The translations under genes were made by a program, and so were the position numbers. From Myoxocephalus aenaeus (taxonomy: Eukaryota > Chordata > Actinopteri > Perciformes > Cottidae), in NCBI GenBank assembly GCA_038501785.1, contig JBAMJR010000090.1, forward strand, positions 136,001 through 200,000: a stretch of DNA of 64,000 nucleotides. Reading direction: 5' to 3'. The notes beneath the pieces are model-generated. The model ran no database searches. It saw only the letters and a program-made list of their open reading frames with translations, and was not told the DNA's origin. Numbering within the stretch: position 1 is the first letter of the stretch; every line of letters starts with the position of its first letter. Below, piece by piece: positions 47,401-59,400 of this stretch.

Positions 47401-50400
47401 GTAATAGAGGTGAAATGCGGCCCTCAATTTGTTTGGAGCATGTGGGCACATCTTAAAAAAAGTGAAAAGGATTTTTTCTGTGTGACGCTCCTAGGCAGAC
47501 TATAAATACACAAATCAATACGTAATATGAATATTGATATTATATATATATATATATATAGTTGCTATTCATATTTAACGTTTTTATAATATGTTATTAT
47601 TATTAATTATCTCATCATTGATATTAATAATAATAGCAATAATAAAAATGTATCTTAAAGTCTATATTTGATTTCTTATGCCATGTCAGTGGGTTAACAC
47701 TAATTAATACGGAGATCAATAAGGTCTTGTTTTGTTGCACAGCTTTTTTATTATATTTTTATTTTGTGATTTTGGGCTATACAAAAGATTTTGAATTGCA
47801 TGTTATAGTGTTCTGACAGCCAGGATTTGTTCTATTATATTATTTAAATGCTATGTATCTTCTATAGTAGGTCTATAATACCCCAATTAACAGCAGCCTG
47901 CTCCTAAAACCTGAATAAATAGCTCACACCCTGTCTGAGCTATTTATTCAGGTTTTAGAAGCAGCATATCAGTCAGGATGGTTGTACATATTACGCAGCA
48001 GGATAAAGAGTCACTCTGAATTTCTATATTGAATAAAAGATACTAGGGTTTCCCCCAAGGATAATATTTTTGACAAAAATATGCAATTTTACATACGACC
48101 ATAGATAACGCTGCAAAAGACTACACTTTCTATATGAATATTTATTCCATTATTTACACGTTAACAACGTTTGTCTAAACTTTGTTTCTTCTGGAAATGT
48201 TTGCCCTGTAAAATCACACTGCTGATTATACAGCATGGTGGAAAAACACTGAAGCTGCACTGTTATGAATTGCCATCATGAGAAACTGATAGAGGGCAGA
48301 AAAGGGTACCTGCAGCTTGTGAGAACTGCTGGCGCGGAAAAGAAATCACGGTACACCAAAGAGTGAAATGTAGAAGGGTCCACTTTGAGCAACAACTGTG
48401 TTTGACTAGTGTTCTGTAACTAGTGAAGCATTTAAGCAGAGGAAAAATAGCAAACTAGTTAGCAAACTAGTAGACAACCGGCTAGTTAACTAGCTTGCTA
48501 ATTCCACTCTTAAATGCTTCACTAGTTACAGAAGAACGGCAGGCTGGTGACCAGCAGCAGTTTGAGATATCTGACTTCTGACCTTACAACGATTCTGACT
48601 GATATAATGCATTCTGTAGCTGCTAAAGCTAACCTGATCCTTGGTTCATCCAAATGAACGTTCTCACATATTGTTTGATAGTTTTTGTCTAATTTGCCTG
48701 TTTAAATAAATGTGTGTGTGCCAAGCAAATGAAGCACCAAAGTTTTCATTGTTTCATTTCTTTTTATTTGTCTACTGTAGGAAACATAAATAAAAGATCA
48801 AATGTTCAAGTATGTGTGTGTGTATATGAGTGAACACTTATCCATAATGAATGTATTATGATAATACATCTGGTTATGCTCTCAGTATTCCTCTGCGCAA
48901 GCTGGCACAGATTTATATGAGTAATATCAAATGGGACTGCAGGAAGCTGCTTGAATTGCCTGTAATACAAAGATGCAGGAAACCTGTCTGCAATAAAGGA
49001 TAATAAAGTACTGCCCACATGGTGTTCCATCTCCACTTACTCTAAGATGAAACCACGAAAAGGGTCTGAATACTTACTTACACATCGACACACACTTTGT
49101 CTCTATGTCACCTTATATACAATTACACTTTCACAGCTTTTAATAATTGCTGTGGTGCCCTGTTTCACCCCCTCTTTTATCTGTGCTGACAGCTGTGATT
49201 TTGCAGCATGCACACTAGATGTCTTTTTTTATCTCTCGCTCTCTCACCCGTGAACTATATTTCCTGCTCCTCCTGTTTACACTGTCCAGGCACTGCCTTT
49301 TGTCTTTATGGAGCGACTCCCTGCTGGCACGGTGCCTAGAACAACTCTCTAATCTAATAAACAGCATAATCAGGCCGCTACTTCTGCCGGGGTGTTTCAC
49401 CCGAGAGTGAGCCCCAGAGGCGGGATGAATTGAAGGATTATGGGCTAATGGGGCCCGTCATGTGTATACCCTGATCTCTCAGTGTGATAACCGTCTGTTG
49501 TACTGTATATTATCAGTGTGTCAAGCCGTTGTGTGCATGCATGTTTGCAAGTCTGGCTCGGAGCATCTGCTGTGTGTGGATGGCCAAGTCAAAGTCTGTA
49601 GTCAAGAGTGGCAGCATTGAAGTCCTCACCCAGGGTCTAGGTGTCTCAGCAGGAGCTTCGGATCTGGGTGGGAGGTGGAGGTTTGGGGTACACCGCTCAC
49701 CCTTCTCCCCTTTCCACCGCTCAAAGAAAGAAAGAAAAAGGACCAAAGCTCTCCCCTCTCTGCAGGAGGGACAACATCTCTCTGTGGAGGGGAAATACAT
49801 TACTCTTGAAGCTTATTCTGCCTCCTGCTACTGTCGCCTCGTTTCTCTCTGTTTCTGCTTCTGCAACTCTTCAAATGCACCTCATTGCCATACCAACACC
49901 AAACCTTTCTTTATACATGCCACGTGAAGAGTTTTGCGCCACACCAAAAATATGACACCCACCATATTGACTGTTGTCATGACAGTGGAGCACAATAATG
50001 ATACACTTGCAGATTGGGAGTTCATTGTTTTAGACAGAATAATCATATCTTCAAAATGTTAAGTTAGGAGTGAAACCACGAGAGCATCAGTTTTTGTTGG
50101 ATTAAATATAGTGTGAGTGGGTTTAGATAATATTAGCGTGATCACAGTGGCGCTGCATTCTTCTCACTCGTAGTTTTGTGCCAATTGCCTCGCGATCTCT
50201 CGCTGAAGTCTGTCCTCTCAGACACATTTTCTCAAGGACTGGTTCCTCTCCCACTGTTCTTCTCCCCATTTCCCTACCCCTACCCTGTTGGCACATCACA
50301 CGTCAACTATCCAGAAAGAAAAGGTGCTGAAGCACCCATCTATAATTGCTGAGTAAACAGAAAGAAACACATATATTTATTTTGGGATTGTCGTATGTTA

Positions 50401-52257
50401 CATTTGTTTTGGTAAGATATTTAGATTCGCTTCCAACTTTAGTTCCTCACAGCGAATTAGTTATTTCTGGATGTTCAAAATAAAATAGATCTTTTCCCTC
50501 TCATAGACAAATAGTTTTGATGGTAGGAATGCTTAAGAACAGATTATCAATGACTGCAAATCAAAATAACATTTTGTTTCCGGAAATGGTTGCATGAATG
50601 AAAATAATTAGGTCTGTCCTTGACCAAAAAAATTCTAAGCCGATGAACTTGTACACATTTTGTTGACTATAAATTAGTTAAATTAATCGACAGAGTGGTG
50701 AAAGAAACTCTTTAAATCCTGTATTACCAGAGAACTGTGCAGTATACCGGTTTCAAATTTCCATACGGTATGAATTTTTCATATAACGAATGTAGGCAGC
50801 TAAATGTATTGTTCACAGCTCACAGCGGTCTGAGCTTCTTACGTGTCAGGGTTAGAACTTTAGTCATGGTTTTAACTTTAACTAACGACGGAGTTTCACA
50901 GGAGAAAATGACACAGCCGAACTGCATGCTGGGTATTTCCTGTGCGAGTTTCATGATAAGTGGGCGAGCTGTACCCCGCATGCAGTTCGGCGGTGTAATT
51001 TTATAAATGTACAATTATTAGTGTTACAAAGTGTTGTGGTGTTTTACGCTGTTAAAGAGCGTTAGTTGTGGGTGATTAATTGTTGTTATAAAGTTAAAAC
51101 CATGACTAAAGTTCTAACCCTGACACATAAGTAGCTCAGACCGCTGCGCCCTTAGCTGTGAGCTGTGAACATTACATTTAGCTGCCTGCTGAAAAGCGAG
51201 AACAGTCGTTACGGTTATGCACCATATGATGGTATATGAAAAAGTCATACCTACATTCCCCTGGGTCCTAAGTCCCTCCATGTTTAGCTTCCTAATGCTA
51301 CGTTCACACCAAAAGCGTTGCAAATATTCCCGGTGCGTTTACTGCGTCAGTTTACTCGCTCGACAATAATGCTGTGTTCACACCAAACGTGTTGCGAATG
51401 TTACTCGCGCCTGAAAGGGGGCGTGGCTTATCTCTGTGGTTTATCTCCATAAAAACAGATACCGGTTCCTTCATCCACCATGGAAATAACCACTAGTTCT
51501 GCTCTATACTTGTTGTGTAAACTCCACATACGTGGGAACATCAAACTCCATGGTGCCTGGGTTCATAATATTATCCGTAGTCCCACAACAGCGTCTGCAT
51601 GAAGCCGCTACCAGCGCTACTTCAGGCGGAGCAGCAGCAGTTTGATTCAGCAACGGCAGGACGGCGGTGGTGACGGGCGGAGCTTCTCAACGCTGATTGG
51701 CTTACGCAACTCAGCGTCACGCGAGCCCGGCGTTCACGCTGCCCGGTGAAAAAAAACGCTTCTTCGCAACCTGTCGCGTCTGTGCATTGACTTTGCATGT
51801 AATCTGGTCGCGCGTCAAATTCGCACCGCGTTTGGTGTGAACGCAGCATCAGAGTGTGCAGGCTGGAGTGTGTCAATGTAAATGTTTTCTCTGCCCCCAG
51901 GTCCTAATTCAATACTAACTTGCTAATCACTCCACCTGTGGTTCTGATTACAAGTGTCATTAAGTGCTCATTGTGGGAGTATTAATGCTGTTCTATTTAA
52001 CCTTGATTTATGCATTACATGGTCCAGCCAGTCACCAGTGTAACAGTCACCAGTGTAACAGTCAAACAAATATGTCTTACATTTTACATTGAACATTATC
52101 ATGTTCATTAATTTATCTTCCAGCTGAAATAATTCTTATTGTCTGTGTGTTTGTCCAGGGGAAGGAGACGACAGAGGAGGAGGATGAAGTTGCTGTGGGA
52201 ATTGACAAAGGCTTTATGGATGAATTCTTTGAACAGGTTTGTTTCTCTCACAGTCCC

Positions 52258-52302
<45 letters not shown>

Positions 52303-55300
52303 AGCAGGCTAATAACTTGCCATCTTAAATTAAAGTCTAATCGTGTGGGTTTATCAGAGCTCTGTAATCAATCTCTTCTCAGGGGAGCATTGATATGATT
52401 TATAGCTCTTGATGTGTGAAACAGATCATCATGTATTTTATTTCATTTGATACAACTATGCTCTTCTTGTCCAGCTCTGAATAACAACATTGGTCAGTTC
52501 ACTTATGTATGTCCCTCTTGTGCATGACAGATACTGTATGCTCCTTGCCTGCATCTATGCATGCATTTGAGAGTGTATTTCCCATATGTGGACATATGCT
52601 GGGAGCAAACTGGACATCATCATGGCTCTCAGGGGGGGAGATCCATGTTTTAATGGGCTGCTACATACTGAACATCTCTCACAGTGAGTGGTTTAGGAAG
52701 CAGGGTAATTCAGCTGAGGGAGACTTCTTCGAGATGTACGTATGTGTGTATATATACTTTTTCATTTATTATGATCAGATATTATGTTGTCTTTCTTCCT
52801 CTCTCACTCACATCTTATCAGGCATCTAGTTTTTTATGTTTGTGTCTTTGAAGTATTTATATCACCATGCTACAAATGCTACAACAGGTCCAGGGAGGTT
52901 GAATGCCATTTTGCAGCATTTGTGAATAATGAAAGAGATTTGACAATCAACACTTTGATCTGTGAGTTTTTTCTCCCGAAAATGAGAATTGTGTTTTTTC
53001 AAAGCTAAAACTGTGCTATGTCCTCCTCCACAGGGTCGATTTAATTCATTAAAATTACCGTAACCCTTGTGATAAGAGGCGTGTGGTTTTACATTAAAAA
53101 AAAAAGATGGTTAAGTTTTAATATATCCGTAAGCTCCTTAACATGACTACGCGATTATAACGTTTGACTAAAACCTTGATAAGTCACCCTTACAACGGCG
53201 GATTTCAGTCAAAGACACAACCCTGTAACCGTATGGCCTGTGGGAGTCGGATACATCAATCTCTTCTCTGAGCAGTATTAGTACCTCCACTTTTTTTTTT
53301 CATATCTTGGGCGTTCCGAGATCCTACGATCTCATTGGTCCTCAGACTCTTCTGAAAGTGCGTCAGACGGCACATGCGGAAGTAGGGGATCCTTTTGATA
53401 TGCAGTTTGTCATGGTGCGACCAAGAATCAGCTCAATGTATGTCATTTTTCTATTTCTCAAACTAGAAACACGGTTTTTGGACTGAATATACTTCCTTAC
53501 ATGTCAATGCCTTACTGGATTGTGATTTTTGTCTTAATCTTTCTAAAGATGTGCAGTATTAGTCTGTGGGTTGCTGGGAAGGCACTGAACAATACTTGGG
53601 AGCTCTCGAGGAGTCATTTTTGGGGAATCTTGCTCAGACTTTTGACTTTTGATCATATTTATGCTGAAAATAAGTTTAAACATATTATTATTTTATTTTT
53701 TTAAAGGCAAGGAGTTGCGGATTCGTTAGAGATCAAGGACAATAGGGTCTGGTACAACAGTCACACTTAACATGTGGGAAATACAGACAAACAGCATCAA
53801 CAAGGAGAAGCAACCATCACATGTTGTCACCAAACTACAGCCATATATACTATCGACACACTCAGCGCTGCCTCCATGCAGCTACAACTGCCGCCTGCTT
53901 CTCCGCAGTCAAACTTCCTCCACCTCCCCTGCACCGCCTCCTCCACCATTAGCATTTAGATTTATTCATTCAGCTACGATGCTCATGTCAATTTAAGTGT
54001 TTTTACCTCACACTCTGCTCGGTGTTTGTGAGCTTATAGAGGCATGTCTGTATCACACCTGTGCAGATTCATTTTGCTCCAGCACAGCAGCAGAAACAGA
54101 ACGCTAAACCAAAATGTGCCCTGTTATTGTGACAAATAGTTAACACTTAGAATGAGTAGAATGAGTATCCCAATATGACCTAATAGAAGAAATGTTTCAT
54201 GCCGTCCATTACGTATCCTGCTCATAGTTGTGGGGAAATCAAGACGAACAGAGCAGCCTGAATGTCTTCCAGGCAATCCGGTGCGGCTGGGAGATTGATC
54301 CCTTCAATGTGTGGTCTTGCCTTAAAAGTCTCCAAAGGGAGATGGTTGCAATCGACAACCTCACCACTAGATACCACCAAATCCTACACACTGTACCTAA
54401 GGATTAGTCAATTCATCACATATGGAGAGAGAAGCATGTGGTCAGACTTAAGTCACTGCGGAAGCGTTGTTGTTTTTTCATTCGGCCCTTTGGAGGACCT
54501 GGGCCCTGTTTCTCGTACCTGGCTAAACAAAGTCAAGCAAATGTCCTAATCTCCATCTTAAATGAGCGAGATGATTGACATCAGTTGTTCTAACAGTACA
54601 ATAGCAAATAAACTCAGAGGAACCTCTTTTTATTTCTCCGATGAGAAGCAGGAGATGATCATGAAGGCATATGAGGAATTTAATACCTTAATCATTCACT
54701 GCAAACGCGTTGTGAATATTCGCAACGCGTTTGCAACGTTTTCGGTGTGAACGCAGCTTAACTCCGCCCCGCTGTGAGACACAAGCGTCACAAATATATC
54801 AGACAAGTTAAATGTCAGTGTTGGGAAAATGTATCGGCTAAGTTTAAGTCCTTCATCAACCAAATCAATCAGATTATATTTATTTAAATGTATCTGCTGC
54901 CAGTAGTTTACTAATTAATATATACTTATGAGGATATATGTACTGTATGCGCGTATGTATCATGTACTATATGTATATACATGTATGTGTATATTTCTAT
55001 ATAACTAGGAGTTTGAATATGTGTATGGGCGGATCAGTATATATGTATTATTCATAATCAGAAATTCAATCAATTGAAGCAGTGAAAAGAAATTGTGTGT
55101 GATTCTCTGTCTTCTTATCATGAGTCCACCTTAATCATGTTCTACAATAATGATATGTATGGTGTACTAATAACACTGTCATATAATTATGAGTGCTTTC
55201 AACACATCCATAAGTTTCTTAAGCGCTAAATAAACTTAAGAACAGCGCGGCATGCAGCGGGTGAGAGTCTCTGTCTGTGAGACGGTGATCGGCTGCGCCG

Positions 55301-56419
55301 TGTGGTGATCAGTGTCCGCGGCTCGAGAAGCTCTCGTAAATAAATGATTCCTTGAAGGCAGAATCTATAGCGCCGCGTACAGGAAGTCATGATGATGTGA
55401 GAACGTACAGGAAGTCATGATGATGTGAGGACGGATCTTGGCGATCTCAAAGAACTCTCTCCCAATAAAACTAATATAACTATATCGCTCCTTCATCAAT
55501 GAGGAAGTGAGCTGCCTTTTTTGTCCGGTGGGAGTGGCCAGCTTATCCAGTGAATTTCAGTAAACCTGCGCGGGAGCAGGTTTACATTTTTGGCTGTGTT
55601 GCTATGGTGATTTATCTAAGCTTGCTTCGAGAAACTGAATAAGCCTGACCTACGTCATCTTATCCTGACAATTAGCCCGCTAACTCAGTAAGCCAGGTAT
55701 GAGAAACAGGGCCCTGGTCATCCACAAATGCGCAATAGATCGCACATTTGTGGTAGGAGATAACGCAAACCTGTTGAAAGACGCGTACACCCTCTGATGA
55801 CACAATGCATGTTAGAGAACACGTTTCATGTATGTATGTACTATGACAAATAAAAAGGATTTCTATTTCTATGCATACTAGGAGATGTGGAAAGTATAAC
55901 TTGACAGCATCCCGCTAAGCTGCAAACTGCTTCATACTAGATCAGAGGTCAAAGTCTAATAAAACCAAATGGACAACATCATCTACAAATAGAGGACATT
56001 CTCCATGTTTTATCTATTAATATCAGAAAAGTAGAGATGACAAAGTATATCCATGAAAGGTTGCACATGCCTGACTTCATGTCAAAACGCTAACTTTGAG
56101 TATATTAGATCAAATGCCTACCAGCTTCCCCTGCAGCATATTTTAGGAACAGACTAGTCCAGATATAGAAAAAACACAACTCTTTATTTCTTATCTTTTT
56201 TTATGTATAACAAGAAGTACATTTTTACCTCTGCACGCTGGACTAATTCTCCCGAGTTTCAGATCTGACATGGTTTAACTAGAAAATGTCTCAAAAAACA
56301 CTGTAATTATGGGATGTTTTAGCTCTGAGGGAACACTGCAGTCTGCAGCCATTGGTCTCCTTTCATATCTGTTCTGCTGCTGCTTGTTTCCTCTGACAGA
56401 CTGTCCTTCGTATACATCC

Positions 56420-56468
<49 letters not shown>

Positions 56469-59400
56469 TGGGTGCATTAATTAAAGCTTTCAGTAGTGGA
56501 GAGACCGCTGCTTCCTTCTGTCCTTTGCTCACACCATAAACATGACCTGAGTGTGGATATTGATTCTATAATTGGTTTGTGCAAGCGTGCATGTGGCTGT
56601 GTATTTAAGTATCATGTACACTGTGCAGCGTGTGTCATCCTAAACCTCCCGATCCCAAGTGGAAAGTGAGTCTAGGATTAAAAGTATCATTGTTATCATT
56701 GAAACAGAACGAAATATTCCGGTATACACAGTACATGATGAAAAAAAGGGAGTGGTTGTTTCATTTTGATTTGTTTAAGTAAGTTAACTTTGCCTTCCAA
56801 TTCTAGGAAAGAAGTCAAAATGGATGATGCATTTGCTTTGATCCTGCAATTTCCCCACTGCGGGACTAATAAAGGATTATCTTATCTTATCTTATCTCAC
56901 TTATAGTTGAGTATCACATATACATATGCTTCATTAGTGATTTCCAAATATTATTGTACACAAAATATGATGATGTCGGTTGTGTGAATTGGTTTTAGTT
57001 CATTTTTGACTTTTCATAGTGTCAATTGAAACTGTAAAATGTGCTGCATCCAGGATCTGGTTCATGTTATATGTCTTGTCCATTGTGGGCAGATTTGTAT
57101 GCTTTATATTTGTATGGATAAAAGAAAAAAACTATTAAAACGTGTGGAAGAGCTTTACTGCTGCACATGGTTGATGTATTTCTTCATAATGAATGTGGCC
57201 AATTAAGTTTATTCCCCTCAGCAGTCAAGCAGTGTACAAACACCACCTTCTCCATGATTAAGTGGTTGGATCACCACAGATGGTAGAGCCATAAGGAAGT
57301 CTTTACTTTTCTGCCATGACGTTCAACAGCAGGTAGGACATCTGACATGGGCTGTTTACTGCCACACTTTGATGCCCTCAGTCTGTAAGATCGAATCTGT
57401 ACCATATGTTATATGTTGACTTCACAGCTTTTACAGAAGTGTGTGCATGCATGTGTCTGCAGTCGTGATGCTAAGTTTGCTATGAGGTCATAAATTAAGC
57501 TGCAACGATGAGGATGTAAAAGTATTTATTGCGTGATAGCAACTATGTTAGATAATAAAATAAATATTATGTTTTTGAAAGCTACAATAGAAGATTGAAA
57601 CCTGGTATTACTCTGAAGTTGATTGGGATATTTAGCTAAACTGTTTATACTTTAACATTTATGGTAAAGAATGTTACAAATGTATCCTTTACCCATTGAT
57701 GATTATAATAAATAAGGGTGATTTGTATCGATAAGGTCATATAGTCTCAATACTATAGACCCTTTTACAGCCGACGTCCCCAATAATATGCATGCACATG
57801 CATGTGGCAACGGAAGTGGCGTTTGGCCCCAGACGCGTTGAAAAGCTTTATACATTGAATTCAAACTGTTAACAGCATAACAATGTCTGCTTGTTGCATG
57901 TTCGGTTGATATTCCAACAGTGGACACGAGTTCTACAGGATTCAAACAAGATTACGACAGTTTCAGAGCAACATGGCCGTTGGTGATTTCAACAGTTGCA
58001 ACCACAGACACATTGGACTGAGAGTCACTAGTTAACAAGCCGTCTGTGGCTGCTGGTATGAAATGTTTTTACTGCTATGGACCGATCAAAACTGCTTGTG
58101 ATGGAGCGCCTATTTTAAAACTATGTATATTTGACGTTCCGTACATGAACATTTTCAGCCTTATCATTATGTATTTGTCATTAGTTTGATATGCATATGC
58201 TTCATTACTCTTTTTACATTGTGTAGCAAGGCTCATTTCATGCCTCCACAATCCTTCACCAGATGATGTAAGAATGAAGTGAGCAACAGCAAGACCGACT
58301 CGCGTGGCCTCGAGCCCTCTAATCATTCTCCTTACCAGATTTAGATTTTTACTTTGGTAAAAAAAAAGAGAAGAAAATCAGATGATAAAGTAGGAAAACA
58401 GACATTATTCTTTCTGGGCCTTTGTACACGTTTCCAACAAATGACTTGGTGGATACGAGAGTATCGAGTTCATAAAGAAAGGTTATAAAATAGGTGTGTG
58501 TTTGTGTGTCTCTTTATTTGTTTCTGCATGTCTGAAATAGTTTTTTCTCCCACACCAATAAAATGTGCCTGATGCCTTATGAGACCTGAGAGATTCACTG
58601 TGACTCACTAACTCATGGTCTCTAAACCGAGACAGCTGAAAGTGGCTTCATCTTTCTGCTCACTTACGTCTCCGTCTCATCCGCCTCCCTGTTCCTGTCT
58701 CAATCTTACTTTTCCATTCTCATTTCTCTCCACCTGTCTCTCTTGCATTTAACTCTGCACTCACCTCAGTGTGCCTTCTGGTCTCTCCCCAGTGGTCTTC
58801 CAGAGCCAATTATGTTGATAATTTCAAAAAAATAGTATCCAATCAGCAGCTAATTAAAGAAATACAGGGGGAATAATGACCCAGGCTGACAGCACAATAA
58901 TATGTATGGAGAGACCGAGGGAGCGCAGAGCTGTGAGCAGTAACACTCAAATAACTACAGACGTGTCGTAGTCCTCTACGATACGTCTGACGAGGGAACA
59001 GGCTGAAGTGTTGCAGGTGTAGAGGTGGAGAAAGGAATTGAGGTAGATGGCAGACTGAGATGAAAGTAGACCTGCTGCTCGTCCAGTGGCAGCACAGCAG
59101 GGAGGCACGTCAAACCTTTATCTCGGTGGCAGATGATGGTGTGAAGTGCGGAGGATAAACAGTACACGCGATGCATTTTACTTTAATGCATTTATATAAT
59201 GTGCTTAAAGGAATAGTTCAACATTTCGGAAAATATGTGTATTTGCGTTCTGTATTTTCACCTCATTAGTTAGTCGGTTCATGTGTTGCTTTTCTGCAGA
59301 ATATAGGAATAGGTAGGAGATCCAGGTGTGTTTTTTCTGTTAAATGTTTTCTAATGGATGCTGAGGATCCTAAATGTTCTTTAGTAAAATTATGACTTGT

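Larger units (their letters stand above)
39052..52158 (+). other. STX1A intron 1
   Basis: 13.1 kb without a supported exon. It contains (GA)n 39810-39852, (TG)n 41379-41426, a SINE remnant (46383-46472), a repeat-like stretch (46930-47330), two hairpins (47900-47962, 48412-48533) and foldback elements (50768-51250, 51369-51849). The part from 42 to 46 kb is AT-rich and nearly free of recognisable repeats apart from a short retroposon-like piece near 43905-43990 (AATAAAGTTTATTTGTCATT). Confidence 0.7.

Noticed and set aside
47900..47962. Classical microRNA precursor
   Set aside because: The stem is almost perfectly paired and short, unlike animal pre-miRNAs with bulges; kept only as a hairpin.
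49484..49927. 147-codon frame in STX1A intron 1
   Set aside because: No recognisable domain, overlapped by other frames, and no splice context consistent with STX1A.
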